From Jannaschia pagri (lineage in GTDB: Bacteria; Pseudomonadota; Alphaproteobacteria; Rhodobacterales; Rhodobacteraceae): a stretch of 64,000 nucleotides of DNA. The notes under the pieces are model-generated. The model had not been told where the DNA came from. It ran no database searches and saw only the letters and a program-made list of their open reading frames with translations. A program made the translations under genes and the position numbers. The number at the start of each line of letters is the position of its first letter. Within the stretch, counting starts at the first letter, position 1. The stretch lies in assembly GCF_019655435.1 (NCBI RefSeq), contig NZ_BPFH01000001.1:558001-622000 (forward strand), written 5' to 3'. Shown here piece by piece: positions 8,700-16,797 of the stretch.

Positions 8700-9629
8700 C
8701 TAGGCGGCGGCGGGCATTCGGAGCCGCAGGCGCTTGATCCGACGGGGATCGGCGTCCACCACTTCGATCTCGGCACCGGAGGCATGGGGAATGACCTCCC
8801 CCCGGGCGGGAACGCGGCCGGCGAGGATAAAGACCAACCCGCCCAGGGTGTCGATCTCTTCCTCGTCCTCACCCTCGATCAGTTTGAACCCGATCTCCGC
8901 TTCGAAATCCGACAGAGGCGTGCGCGCCAAGGCCAGGTAGCAGCCGGACTTTTCCTGGCGCCAGAACTTGCCTTCCTCTTGGTCGTGTTCGTCCTCGATT
9001 TCACCAATGACCTGTTCAATCAGGTCTTCCAACGTCACCAGCCCATCCACGCCGCCATATTCGTCGATGACCAAGGCCATATGGATGCGCTGCGTCTGCA
9101 TTTTGGTGAGCAGCACGCCGATGGGCATGGACGGCGGCGCGTAGATCAGAGGGCGGATCAGCGGCTCCAAATCGAGCGGCTTGTCCCGATCCCCGTTGAA
9201 GCCATGGTTCAGGGACAAATCCTTGAGGTGAATCATGCCCAGGGGCTCGTCCAAGGTCCCCTGAAAGACCGGCAATCGCGTCATGCCGCTTTCACGGAAC
9301 TTGGCCACCAGATCATGAAGGGAGATATCGACCGGCACGGCGACAACCTCCGCCCGAGGGATCAGAACATCGTCGAGCCGTTTCAGTCGGAGGTTCTTGA
9401 GCCCGGGCATCGCCCGTGGCGGAGAGACATCCGCGGCGACCGGCGGAGCTGCGGGGACCGACGGGGACCGCGCGCCGCCAAAGAGGCGTTTGAGAAAACC
9501 GGACCGACCTGCAGGGTCGTCTGGCGTGATGTCTGTCGTTGTGTCTTCCGTCGGCGCGCGATGCGCCGCGCTAGACGAGCCGTCGTTGTCCATCGGACCG
9601 AAGGGTCCCCCGTAAGTGACGCCGGCCAT
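8700..9629 (-). CDS. corC: CBS/CorC-domain protein (CorC/YbeX, haemolysin-C family)
   Basis: 309 residues. After a low-complexity N-terminus, residues about 87-210 form a pair of CBS domains (MTRLPVFQGTLDEPLGMIHL; MALVIDEYGGVDGLVTLEDL) and residues about 225-305 form the transporter-associated CorC_HlyC domain. The family is linked to magnesium/cobalt efflux and, through the conserved ybeZ-ybeY-ybeX-lnt cluster, to ribosome maturation. The start at 9629 has GGAG eight bases upstream; a second ATG at 9593 is also possible. It lies 18 bases downstream of ybeY. Confidence 0.93.
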   Translation of the reverse strand: MAGVTYGGPFGPMDNDGSSSAAHRAPTEDTTTDITPDDPAGRSGFLKRLFGGARSPSVPAAPPVAADVSPPRAMPGLKNLRLKRLDDVLIPRAEVVAVPVDISLHDLVAKFRESGMTRLPVFQGTLDEPLGMIHLKDLSLNHGFNGDRDKPLDLEPLIRPLIYAPPSMPIGVLLTKMQTQRIHMALVIDEYGGVDGLVTLEDLIEQVIGEIEDEHDQEEGKFWRQEKSGCYLALARTPLSDFEAEIGFKLIEGEDEEEIDTLGGLVFILAGRVPARGEVIPHASGAEIEVVDADPRRIKRLRLRMPAAA

Positions 9630-9647
9630 ATTGCCGACTCCGACACT

Positions 9648-10136
9648 CTACGCGTCGGCATAGGGATCGGGAAGGCCCAATTCCTTGAGTATTTTAACTT
9701 CGAGCGATTCCATGCGCAGGGCATCGGCCTCCGTCTCGTGGTCATAGCCCAGCAAATGGAGGGTGGCATGGACCAGCAGGTGGATCACATGGGCGTCAAA
9801 GGTCTTCCCCTGTTCCGACGCCTCGCGCGCGCAGGTCTCAAAGGCAATCGCGATATCGCCGAGTTCCGGGTCATGGGTGTCGGGTGGCGGGGGCAGCTCG
9901 CCGGGAACCTCTGGTGCCCGCTCTGCCGAGGGCCAGGACAAGACATTGGTCGGGCGGGGCTTGCCCCGGAAATCCGCATTCAGGGTCGCGATACGCGCAT
10001 CGTCACAGCCCAGCACCGCCACCTCCCAGGCCAAGCCACCATCCACCGTTTCGGCCAATGCCGCTGGAACGGCGACGGCGGCCAGACGCTCCAAGGCCGT
10101 CCAACGGTCGTCCTCGATCAGGACATCGACCGTCAT
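9648..10136 (-). CDS. ybeY: Endoribonuclease YbeY, rRNA maturation factor
   Basis: 162 residues. The zinc site HATLHLLGYDH (His123, His127, His133) is complete, as is the conserved Arg/Asn region FRGKPRPTNVLSWP. YbeY takes part in 16S rRNA 3' processing and 70S ribosome quality control. Its start overlaps the preceding small gene by four bases, so the phoH, RraB-like and ybeY genes are a coupled operon. Confidence 0.96.
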   Translation of the reverse strand: MTVDVLIEDDRWTALERLAAVAVPAALAETVDGGLAWEVAVLGCDDARIATLNADFRGKPRPTNVLSWPSAERAPEVPGELPPPPDTHDPELGDIAIAFETCAREASEQGKTFDAHVIHLLVHATLHLLGYDHETEADALRMESLEVKILKELGLPDPYADA

Positions 10137-10465
10137 GTGAACATCACGCCCCAGCCCGTGGGGCGATAGCCGTAGCCGAGCGCGGCCTCCGTTGTCCGAC
10201 GTTCCTCCTCCAGGATCGCCTCAAGGCTTAGGCGCATCTCGGGCGTCTGCGCCTCAATCGTCTCTTCCTCGTCTTCGTCGGCCTCATAGTGTTCCACGTC
10301 ATATCCGTGGTCTTCGAGCCACCCCATGAACTCCGTCGCGTCGGCCTCGGCACCGGCGACAAAATGCAGATCGAGCATCCCCTTATCCGGCGGTGTGCCC
10401 TGGCCCGTGATCTCCGCCCAAAGCACCTCGGTCGCCGCCCTTTGTGCGGCTGGGTCGTGGGTCAC
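10133..10465 (-). CDS. RraB-like protein (ribonuclease E regulator family)
   Basis: 110 residues, strongly acidic (EADEDEEETIEAQ). The pattern MLDLHFVAGAEADATEFMGWLEDHGYDVEHYE resembles the RraB fold (regulator of RNase E activity B), which binds and inhibits RNase E in enterobacteria. The assignment is by overall pattern, so the family is moderately sure and the function in this organism is inferred. It overlaps both phoH and ybeY by four bases. Its place between two RNA-metabolism genes fits the assignment. Most phoH-ybeY clusters outside this group lack it. Confidence 0.7.
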   Translation of the reverse strand: MTHDPAAQRAATEVLWAEITGQGTPPDKGMLDLHFVAGAEADATEFMGWLEDHGYDVEHYEADEDEEETIEAQTPEMRLSLEAILEEERRTTEAALGYGYRPTGWGVMFT

Positions 10466-11517
10466 TCCCGCTCCTCGCGGGCCAGGCGCGCGGCTTCGCG
10501 ACGGGTGTCATCGGCCTCATAGGCTTGGATAATCTTGGCCACTAAGGGGTGACGCACCACATCCGTCGCCGTGAAGTAGTTGAAGCTGATGCCGTCGGTC
10601 CCCTTCAGGATCGCTTCCGCATCGCGCAGCCCCGACTGCACCCCGCGCGGCAGATCCACCTGGGACCGGTCGCCCGTGATCGCCATGCGCGACCCCTGCC
10701 CCAGCCGGGTCAGGAACATCTTCATCTGCATGGTGGTCGCGTTCTGCGCCTCGTCCAAGATCACGAAGGCATTGGACAGGGTGCGCCCCCGCATGAACGC
10801 CAGGGGCGCAATCTCAACCCGTTTTTCTTCGCGCAGTTTCGCCAACTGCTTGCCCGGCAAGAAATCATTCAGCGCGTCGTAAAGCGGCTGCATATAGGGA
10901 TCGACCTTTTCATCCTGGGTGCCGGGCAGGAAGCCCAGTTTTTCCCCCGCCTCCACCGCCGGGCGGGTCAGGATGATCCGGTCAACCTCGCCCGAGATGA
11001 ACTTGGACACGGCCACCGCCACGGCGATATAGGTCTTGCCCGTCCCAGCTGGGCCAATCCCGAAGGTCAGCTCATTGTCGAGCAGCGCCTGGGTATAGGC
11101 TTTCTGGGCCTCGGTGCGGGGCTCCATCGTCTTTTTGCGGGTGCGGATTTCCAGGGGTGGCCCCGCGAACAGCTCCTTCTGATCGCCTTCTCGCGCCTCG
11201 GCCTCATCCCCGCGCAGACGGATCAACCCGTCGATCACGCCCATGCTGACGTCCTTGCCCGCCTCTAGCCGCGCATAGAGCGCGCCCAGAACGCGCTCCG
11301 CCTCGGGCGCGGCCTCACCGTGGACGATCAAGGTGTTGCCGCGATGGACGATTTGCACGCCCACCAGTTGCTCTATCTGGGCCAAATGGGCGCTGGACGG
11401 GCCAACCAGGTCGATCATCAAACGGTTGTCGGGAAAGTCGAGTTGGAGCGCGATGGCATCCAGGGCGTCAGGGGCGAGGGTTGTGGCCAAAGCGGCTCCT
11501 TCCGGTTGGTCGATCAT
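10462..11517 (-). CDS. phoH: PhoH-family ATPase (YbeZ)
   Basis: 351 residues. An N-terminal KH-like region (about 20-110) precedes the PhoH domain with Walker A GPAGTGKT (about 155-162) and Walker B VILDEAQNAT, then the TRLGQGSRMAITGDRSQVDL motif. It is a predicted RNA-binding ATPase/helicase that works with YbeY. It is the first gene of the phoH-(rraB-like)-ybeY-corC run, and is separated from the lipoprotein gene upstream by 116 bases holding a strong GC-rich hairpin. Confidence 0.95.
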   Translation of the reverse strand: MIDQPEGAALATTLAPDALDAIALQLDFPDNRLMIDLVGPSSAHLAQIEQLVGVQIVHRGNTLIVHGEAAPEAERVLGALYARLEAGKDVSMGVIDGLIRLRGDEAEAREGDQKELFAGPPLEIRTRKKTMEPRTEAQKAYTQALLDNELTFGIGPAGTGKTYIAVAVAVSKFISGEVDRIILTRPAVEAGEKLGFLPGTQDEKVDPYMQPLYDALNDFLPGKQLAKLREEKRVEIAPLAFMRGRTLSNAFVILDEAQNATTMQMKMFLTRLGQGSRMAITGDRSQVDLPRGVQSGLRDAEAILKGTDGISFNYFTATDVVRHPLVAKIIQAYEADDTRREAARLAREERE

Positions 11518-11565
11518 TCGGGCCGGTCTGACCCATTGATGCGACGGTCCTGAGACAGACGCAAC

Positions 11566-11595
11566 GGGGGCCGCGACGGTTCCGCCGCGGCCCCC
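11566..11595. terminator. Strong hairpin before phoH
   Basis: GGGGGCCGCG pairs perfectly with CGCGGCCCCC around a 10-base loop, between the minus-strand lipoprotein gene and phoH. On the minus strand no T tract follows (GTTGCG), so read-through is possible. It may end or dampen transcription entering phoH from the OmpA-lipoprotein pair. Confidence 0.5.
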
Positions 11596-11633
11596 TGTTT
11601 CATGCCGAACACATATTCTGTGTGACAGCCAAA

Positions 11634-11942
11634 TCAGATCGGATCGTTGACATCCTGGCCGCCACGGAACGGGCCGGTGACATATTCCGGCGGGGCCGTC
11701 CCCGAGCAGACGGGCTTGCCATCTGGCGACAGGCGCGCTGACAAGTACCCTTCGACACCGTCGTCGATCAGCCAGTGGTCACAGCCCTGGGGGTCGACCC
11801 AGATGCCCGGCGACAGTTCCTGCAGGGACGACCGGCCGATCAGCTGGCGGTCCACGGTTTTGTCACCCGAGTTATCGGTGTCGCAGGCCGCGAGGGCACC
11901 GGCGCAGGCCAAAAGGGCGATGGTCTTCGTGATGGTGGTCAT
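11634..11942 (-). CDS. Small lipoprotein sharing a Cys/Asp motif with the OmpA-like neighbour
   Basis: 102 residues. The N-terminus MTTITKTIALLACAGALAAC is a lipoprotein signal with the lipobox LAAC and acylated Cys20. Residues 45-79 (SPGIWVDPQGCDHWLIDDG, VEGYLSARLSPDGKPVC) are about 60 percent identical to residues 70-105 of the OmpA-family protein encoded 14 bases upstream. The start is MTTITK, since the upstream frame extension overlaps the previous stop. It probably sits in the outer membrane, possibly with its neighbour. Function unknown. Confidence 0.85.
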   Translation of the reverse strand: MTTITKTIALLACAGALAACDTDNSGDKTVDRQLIGRSSLQELSPGIWVDPQGCDHWLIDDGVEGYLSARLSPDGKPVCSGTAPPEYVTGPFRGGQDVNDPI

Positions 11943-11956
11943 ATCTCCATCCCCTC

Positions 11957-12610
11957 TTAGCGGTAGCAAATCACTTCGACGCGGCGGTTCTGTGCCTGAC
12001 CCGCAGCCGTGCCGTTCGTTGCGCGCGGCTGGCGTTCGCCCAGCCCACGCACATCGATCACCCGGGCGCCGGTGGAGCGGGCCACATCGGCCACAGCATC
12101 CGCACGGCGCTTGCTGAGGCGCAGGTTATAAGCGTCCGAAGCCCGGCTGTCGGTGTGGCCTTGGATGCCATAGGCACTGGCCGAGGCGCTCTGGAAGAAG
12201 CGAACCAATTCGGCGCGACCCGCCGCATGGATCCGGGCGCTGTCGGTGGCGAAGAACTGATCGGTTTGCATCACACCGCAAGCCTGGGCGCGGTTGCACA
12301 CCGGGCGGCCGTCTGGCGTCACATGGGGCGTCATGAAACCTTCGACGCCATCATCCATAACCCAATGCTCGCAGCCATCGGGGTCGGTCCAAATGGTCGG
12401 GGTATAGCGTTCCGCCAGGATGGTCCGCTCCCGCCCCTCAGCGACGCGGCCCCGGATCCAACGACCATTGCCGTCGGTATCCAAGATGAAAGTGTACACG
12501 TTGCCGGCGGAGTCCTGCCCCACATCGCCCACGTTCTGCGCCGATGCCGGAGCGGTCATGGCGATGGCAGTCGCCACCAGACCCGCAGCCACCAATCGTA
12601 GCGACTTCAT
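11957..12610 (-). CDS. OmpA-family periplasmic/outer-membrane protein
   Basis: 217 residues. Signal peptide MKSLRLVAAGLVATAIAMTA with cleavage near PASAQ. Residues 70-105 carry the WxDPxGCxHWxxDDGVEG motif shared with the next gene. Residues about 115-216 form an OmpA-like peptidoglycan-binding domain (QFFATDSARIHAAGRAELVRF, GHTDSRASDAYNLRLSKRRA, NRRVEVICYR). It should tether an outer-membrane or periplasmic assembly to peptidoglycan. An alternative start five codons upstream (12625) is possible. It forms a two-gene unit with the lipoprotein. Confidence 0.9.
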   Translation of the reverse strand: MKSLRLVAAGLVATAIAMTAPASAQNVGDVGQDSAGNVYTFILDTDGNGRWIRGRVAEGRERTILAERYTPTIWTDPDGCEHWVMDDGVEGFMTPHVTPDGRPVCNRAQACGVMQTDQFFATDSARIHAAGRAELVRFFQSASASAYGIQGHTDSRASDAYNLRLSKRRADAVADVARSTGARVIDVRGLGERQPRATNGTAAGQAQNRRVEVICYR

Positions 12611-12951
12611 TGAGAAACGAGACACCCTGTCCCCCTGTTTTGCCTAATCCGGTCACCGCCTATCCACATGGATTTCCACAGCCAACAGGGTGACCTAGGG
12701 GCAAGACAACGCATGTGGGCGCGGCTTATGCTGTCCAGAGTAGCAAACATTGCGTGTGAGCAAAGCCCAAATCACCATATCTAGACGGATTTCCGGGCCA
12801 GCATCATCGGATGGTGTGGCCACTCTAGCTTTGGCAGGACTTATCCACAGCCTAACAGCAGCATTTTGCCGAACTCTCTTGGCCGGGCGTGTCTAGGGCC
12901 CGTCGAACCGGCTCCTGATCAGGTCCGTTGACCACCGATCAGCAACAGGTG
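12611..12951. other. Intergenic with DnaA-box-like sequences
   Basis: About 340 bases upstream of the minus-strand OmpA-like gene, with no supported gene. It holds one perfect DnaA box TTATCCACA (12841-12849) and two near matches, CTATCCACA (12660-12668) and ATTTCCACA (12672-12680). It must contain the promoter of the OmpA-lipoprotein pair. Confidence 0.5.
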
Positions 12952-13278
12952 TCAGCGTCCAGGCGGCGAGGCGCGCAGAATATTCCGCATTGTGGCACCC
13001 ATGGCTGCTGTGTTGCCGACCAGGGCTTCGTCCCGGCAAATCCGGTTTCCGATGGCGTAAGCGCGCTCGGGCGAATAGCCCGCCCGCACCAGGTCATCCA
13101 GGAAGACGGCCTGGGGTTTATCCCAAATGACGCCCTTCAGCGAAAAGCGCGCGCAGCTCACGGTGATCCGAACGTCCTGGGTCCGCACCTGGGCACTGTG
13201 GTGTCCCGCCGGAGCGGCCATAGGGACAAACGCCATCGCCGCCGCCGCCATGAAAAGCATGGATCTCATCACTGTCAT
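12952..13278 (-). CDS. Small secreted protein of unknown function
   Basis: 108 residues. N-terminal signal peptide (MTVMRSMLFMAAAAMAFVPM, cleavage near APAG). The mature part has two cysteines (TVSCARFSL and NRICRDE), a possible disulfide, and no family I recognise. It lies between miaB and the OmpA-like gene on the same strand, but with more than 150 bases on each side, so it is probably its own unit. An alternative start is the Met at codon 4. Confidence 0.65.
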   Translation of the reverse strand: MTVMRSMLFMAAAAMAFVPMAAPAGHHSAQVRTQDVRITVSCARFSLKGVIWDKPQAVFLDDLVRAGYSPERAYAIGNRICRDEALVGNTAAMGATMRNILRASPPGR

Positions 13279-13468
13279 CTCGATCTCCCCTTAGGCGAGG
13301 TGCGCGGTCTGGCAGACGCCGACGCAACCGATCCTCACCCTCAGCAGGCTTATGACAGGGAAGTACAGGGGAAGTGAATAAACAGTCCAATCAATAGGTT
13401 AACTGGAAACAGCCTTTGGCATTCAAGCGGACTGTCCTTGATCGGGCGCCAATTCCAGCCCGGCGGGG

Positions 13469-14794
13469 CTAGATCAGCACCGCGGCCAGGGAATTTGCCT
13501 TCGCCTCGGTCACGCGAACGTGGGCTACCTGCCCCCGCAGCGAATCGGGTGCCTCAACGTGAACGGCCTGCAGATACTCGGACTTGCCCACAAGCTGTCC
13601 CGGCAGACGCCCTGCCTTTTCAAACAGCACGCTTGTTTCCCGCCCGACCATGGCCTGCTGCGCCGCCTGCTGCTGCCGGGTCAGAAGCGCTTGCAACCGC
13701 TGCAGCCGCTCCGAGGCGACGGCATCTGAGACGCCCTGCTTCTCGGCGGCGGGCGTGCCCGGACGGGCGGAGTACTTGAAGCTGTAGGCCTGTCCGTATC
13801 CCACCTGTTCTACCAAGCGCAGGGTGTCCTCGAAATCCGCATCGGTCTCTCCGGGGAAGCCCACGATAAAATCGCCAGACAGCAGCAGATCGGGCCGCGC
13901 GGCGCGCAACCGGTTGATCAACTCGATATACTGGGCCGCCGTGTGCTTGCGGTTCATGGCCTTCAGGATCCGGTCGCTGCCCGCCTGCACCGGCAAATGC
14001 AGGTAGGGCATCAGCTTGGCGCAGGTCCCATGGGCCGCGATCAGATCATCCGTGAAATCGTTGGGATGCGAGGTGGTGAACCGGATCCGCTCCAACCCAT
14101 CGATCCCGTCCAGCGCCCAGATCAGGTCAGCCAAGCTCCAAGTGCCGCCCTCTGGGCCGTCGCCATGGTAGGCGTTAACGTTCTGACCCAGCAGCGTGAT
14201 TTCCTTGACGCCACGGTCCACCAGCGCGCGCGCCTCAGACAGCAGCCGCTTGGCCGGGCGGCTCACTTCGGCGCCACGGGTGTAGGGCACCACGCAGAAG
14301 GCACAGAACTTGTCGCACCCCTCCTGCACGGTCAGGAAGGCCGTCGGGCGCGCGGCGGGCGTCCTGGCCTGGGGCAGATGCTCGAACTTGTCCTCTTCGG
14401 GCATGTCCGTATCTAGCGCCTGCTCACCGGCCCGGGCCCGCGCAACCAGATCGGGCAAGCGGTGATAGGCCTGGGGCCCCACCACCAAATCCACGGCCGG
14501 TTGTCGCGCCATGATCTCCGCCCCTTCCGCCTGGGCCACGCAGCCCGCCACGCCGATACGCAGATCGGGATTATCGGCCTTCAGCGTCTTGAGGCGCCCC
14601 AGTTCGGAATAGACCTTCTCGGCGGCCTTTTCCCGGATGTGACAGGTGTTGAGCAGGATCAGGTCCGCCTCCTCGGGGCGGTCCGTCGTCACATACCCCT
14701 GCGGCCCCATGGCCTCGGCCATCCGCTCGCTGTCATAGACATTCATTTGGCAGCCGTAGGTCTTCACGTGCAGCTTCTTGGGCCGGTCGGTCAT
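13469..14794 (-). CDS. miaB: tRNA-2-methylthio-N6-isopentenyladenosine synthase MiaB
   Basis: 441 residues, radical-SAM methylthiotransferase that modifies A37 of tRNA. The UPF0004 N-terminal domain has Cys15, the Cys in [10 protein letters not shown] and the Cys in GVAGCVAQ for the auxiliary cluster. The radical-SAM CxxxCxxC is in [22 protein letters not shown] domain closes the protein (about 375-440). In Rhodobacterales it usually lies next to phoH; here three envelope genes intervene. Confidence 0.97.
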   Translation of the reverse strand: MTDRPKKLHVKTYGCQMNVYDSERMAEAMGPQGYVTTDRPEEADLILLNTCHIREKAAEKVYSELGRLKTLKADNPDLRIGVAGCVAQAEGAEIMARQPAVDLVVGPQAYHRLPDLVARARAGEQALDTDMPEEDKFEHLPQARTPAARPTAFLTVQEGCDKFCAFCVVPYTRGAEVSRPAKRLLSEARALVDRGVKEITLLGQNVNAYHGDGPEGGTWSLADLIWALDGIDGLERIRFTTSHPNDFTDDLIAAHGTCAKLMPYLHLPVQAGSDRILKAMNRKHTAAQYIELINRLRAARPDLLLSGDFIVGFPGETDADFEDTLRLVEQVGYGQAYSFKYSARPGTPAAEKQGVSDAVASERLQRLQALLTRQQQAAQQAMVGRETSVLFEKAGRLPGQLVGKSEYLQAVHVEAPDSLRGQVAHVRVTEAKANSLAAVLI

Positions 14795-14922
14795 CGCGCG
14801 CCTCGCGTCCTAGCAAAAGAGGGGGTTGCGGGGGCATAGCGCAGGACGCGGACTTGCGAAAGACCCGCCTGCCATGGGACACCCGGCGGGGAGACGCGCA
14901 ACCTTTTGGCATCGGACCCGAC

Positions 14923-15789
14923 ATGGAGCTGACCTCCCTCACCGATCTGGCCAAGGCCGCAGCCAGTCTGGGTGCCGAGCCGCTGATGGTCATCGTCTGC
15001 GAAGACGGGGTGGAGGTCGCGGGCACCCTCGCCCATCACGTAACCTTAGGCTTTGGCACCATTGTCCTTGCTCTGGCACCTGGCGTGGCGCCGCCCGCCC
15101 CCCTGCCCGATGGGGTACATCTTGTGCGGCTGGACCACCGGCCCGAGGACATGGCCTGCGCCTGTGTCAACGCATTGCTGCCCGGGCGGCCCGATGGGGC
15201 CTGGACGGCCTGGGCCCACAACGCCGAGTACCTATTCACCCCGTTTTGCGAGACCCGCACTGTGGGCGAGGCGATGACCTTCTGCACCGAGGAACGCCGC
15301 GATGCGATCCTGACCTGCATTGTGGATCTCTACGCCCGGGACATGGACCCAGGGCGAAACGGTGTCGATACCACTGACGCCTGGATGGACGCGGCGGGCT
15401 ACTACGCGTTGGCCCGCTGGGACGACGACGCGGGCGAGGTCAAAGACCGACAGATCGACATTTTCGGGGGTCTGCGCTGGCGGTTCGAGGAGCATATTCC
15501 CTGGGATCGCCGCCGCATCGACCGCGTCTCCATGTTTCGCGCCCGCAAGGGCCTGATGCTTTTGCCCGACCATACCGTGAGCGACCCGGAGATGTGCACC
15601 GTCTCTGCCCCCTGGCACCATTCCATGACCGCCTGTGTCGCCTCGTTTCGCGCGGCCAAGGCTCTGGCGACGAACCCGGGCAGCCGAGCAGCGATCGATC
15701 GGTTAGATTGGGACGGGTCGGTGCGCTTCGACTGGCGCGCGCAACAACTCATGGACCTGGGCCTAATGGAGCCGGGACAGTGGTTTTAG
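14923..15789 (+). CDS. Glycosyltransferase-like protein
   Basis: 288 residues, no signal peptide or transmembrane helix. The layout (an N-terminal alpha/beta stretch, WAHNAEYLFTPFCETRTVGE, then DRQIDIFGGLRWRFEEHIPWDRRRIDRVSMFRARKG and a His-containing C-terminus) resembles glycosyltransferase family 2-like proteins of Rhodobacteraceae, but I cannot see a clear DxD metal site. The start MELTSL is chosen over an upstream in-frame ATG because of family length. It is divergent from miaB. Treat the family as probable and the substrate as unknown. Confidence 0.6.
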   Translation: MELTSLTDLAKAAASLGAEPLMVIVCEDGVEVAGTLAHHVTLGFGTIVLALAPGVAPPAPLPDGVHLVRLDHRPEDMACACVNALLPGRPDGAWTAWAHNAEYLFTPFCETRTVGEAMTFCTEERRDAILTCIVDLYARDMDPGRNGVDTTDAWMDAAGYYALARWDDDAGEVKDRQIDIFGGLRWRFEEHIPWDRRRIDRVSMFRARKGLMLLPDHTVSDPEMCTVSAPWHHSMTACVASFRAAKALATNPGSRAAIDRLDWDGSVRFDWRAQQLMDLGLMEPGQWF

Positions 15790-16040
15790 GCTAGGCGCGC
15801 CTGAAAGCCCCGTAACGGCGCGCACGACGCCCCACCAGGCACGCCGACGGGCCAGACGTTCTTCTCCCACCCCAGCGGTCATCTCAATAGAAACGCCCTT
15901 ACAAGAACCATGGCAAAGACTGTCTCAGTCCGAGCCATTCAGCCTATCGAACAACGCCGCAGACCCTGGCACCAAACACCCGCGCCCGCCCAGAGATACC
16001 GGTTCTGCTCCACAGACGCCCAGTCGCAAACCCGGCGCCC

Positions 16041-16066
16041 CCCTTTCGATGTTCCAAAAATATGCC
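16041..16066 (-). repeat. Intergenic repeat, copy C
   Basis: On the minus strand it reads GGCATATTTTTGGAACATCG followed by AAAGGG, differing from copy A at two bases and from copy B at two bases. It lies downstream of the hsp20 terminator. Confidence 0.6.
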
Positions 16067-16110
16067 CGCATACCCTCAACGTCATCGGCCCCTGACCAGA
16101 CCCAGGTACA

Positions 16111-16147
16111 CAATAAAACGCGCGCCCCCGGGGGGCGGGGGCGCGCG
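16111..16147 (-). terminator. Rho-independent terminator of hsp20
   Basis: On the minus strand an 11-base perfect stem (CGCGCGCCCCC with GGGGGCGCGCG, 7-base loop) is followed by TTTTATTG. It lies 40 bases after the hsp20 stop codon. Confidence 0.85.
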
Positions 16148-16186
16148 CTGCTTCGTCTCGGCCGGAGGCACAGTCCTGGGTCGGCG

Positions 16187-16654
16187 TTACACCTCGACGG
16201 TCTCGGACGTCGCCTCAAGCGCGGGCGTGTCGCCGCCGCGCGTAATGGCGATCTGACGGGGCTTCAGGGCCTCGGGGACCTGCCGCTCAAGGGAGATATG
16301 CAGCATCCCATCCACATGGGCGGCGCCGGTCACATGGACGTGGTCCGCCAATTGGAACGTCTTTTCAAAGGCTCGCTGGGCAATGCCCCGGTGCAGGTAG
16401 GTCGTCTTCTCATCGCGCGGCGCCTTGCGAGCGGTGACCGTCAGCTGTGCCTCGCGCACTTCGATTGACAGGTCTTCTTCGGCAAAACCAGCGACCGCGA
16501 TGGAAATGCGGTAAGCATCGTCGCCCCGCTTCTCGATATTGTAGGGCGGGTAGGTCGTCGCCGTATCGGCGGCCATGGCCCGATCGAGCAGAGTGGCCAT
16601 GCGGTCAAAGCCAACGGTGGCGCGATAGAGCGGCGTGAAATCATAGGTTCGCAT
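16187..16654 (-). CDS. Small heat shock protein Hsp20 (IbpA family)
   Basis: 155 residues. The start MRTYDFTPLYRATVGFDRM is typical of the IbpA-type small heat shock proteins of alphaproteobacteria. The alpha-crystallin domain spans about residues 35-130 (YPPYNIEKRGDDAYRISIAVAGF, ending ADHVHVTGAAHVDGMLHISL). It binds unfolding proteins as large oligomers. I reject the longer open frame because its extra residues are encoded by a structured leader with a ROSE-type thermometer hairpin that hides the AAGGA ribosome binding site. Expression should rise with temperature at the level of translation. Confidence 0.96.
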   Translation of the reverse strand: MRTYDFTPLYRATVGFDRMATLLDRAMAADTATTYPPYNIEKRGDDAYRISIAVAGFAEEDLSIEVREAQLTVTARKAPRDEKTTYLHRGIAQRAFEKTFQLADHVHVTGAAHVDGMLHISLERQVPEALKPRQIAITRGGDTPALEATSETVEV

Positions 16655-16659
16655 TCGAT

Positions 16660-16745
16660 GCATCCTTCTTGAAGCGATACAGATGTGCGCCCCCTCCCAA
16701 ACGCGGGCCGGGGACAAGTGCGTCAGACCCATCTTGGCGTCTGAC
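16660..16745 (-). promoter_or_regulatory. ROSE-like RNA thermometer in the hsp20 leader
   Basis: Three hairpins precede the ATG on the minus strand. Hairpin I is GTCAGAC/GTCTGAC (16722-16745); hairpin II is CCCC-CCC/GGG-GGGG (16691-16713). The last hairpin (16660-16680) reads GTATCGCTTCAAGAAGGATGC. Its UCGCU matches the ROSE signature UYGCU and faces the ribosome binding site AAGGA, leaving the characteristic G-G opposition and an extra pyrimidine. ROSE elements are known before small heat shock genes in alpha- and gammaproteobacteria. Confidence 0.8.
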
Positions 16746-16772
16746 ACCTCAAGATGTGTGAACGCCTTTCGG

Positions 16773-16797
16773 GCCGTTCAAGAGGGCATTGAACGGC
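16773..16797. promoter_or_regulatory. Perfect inverted repeat in the hsp20 promoter region
   Basis: GCCGTTCAA and TTGAACGGC are perfect 9-base arms around GAGGGCA, about 120 bases upstream of the hsp20 ATG and just upstream of the structured leader. On the minus strand the second arm contains CTTGAA, like the -35 region of a heat-shock (RpoH) promoter, though no good -10 follows at the normal spacing. It is a possible operator overlapping the promoter. Confidence 0.45.

Larger units (their letters stand above)
15790..16186. other. Intergenic between convergent genes, with repeat copy C and hsp20 terminator
   Basis: 397 bases between the glycosyltransferase-like gene (plus) and hsp20 (minus). 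It contains repeat copy C (16041-16066, minus strand) and the hsp20 terminator (16111-16147). No other gene is supported. Confidence 0.5.

Noticed and set aside
7953-10169. Open frame of 738 residues on the plus strand
   Set aside because: It runs opposite lnt, corC and ybeY, all clearly real on the minus strand. High GC keeps the opposite strand open.
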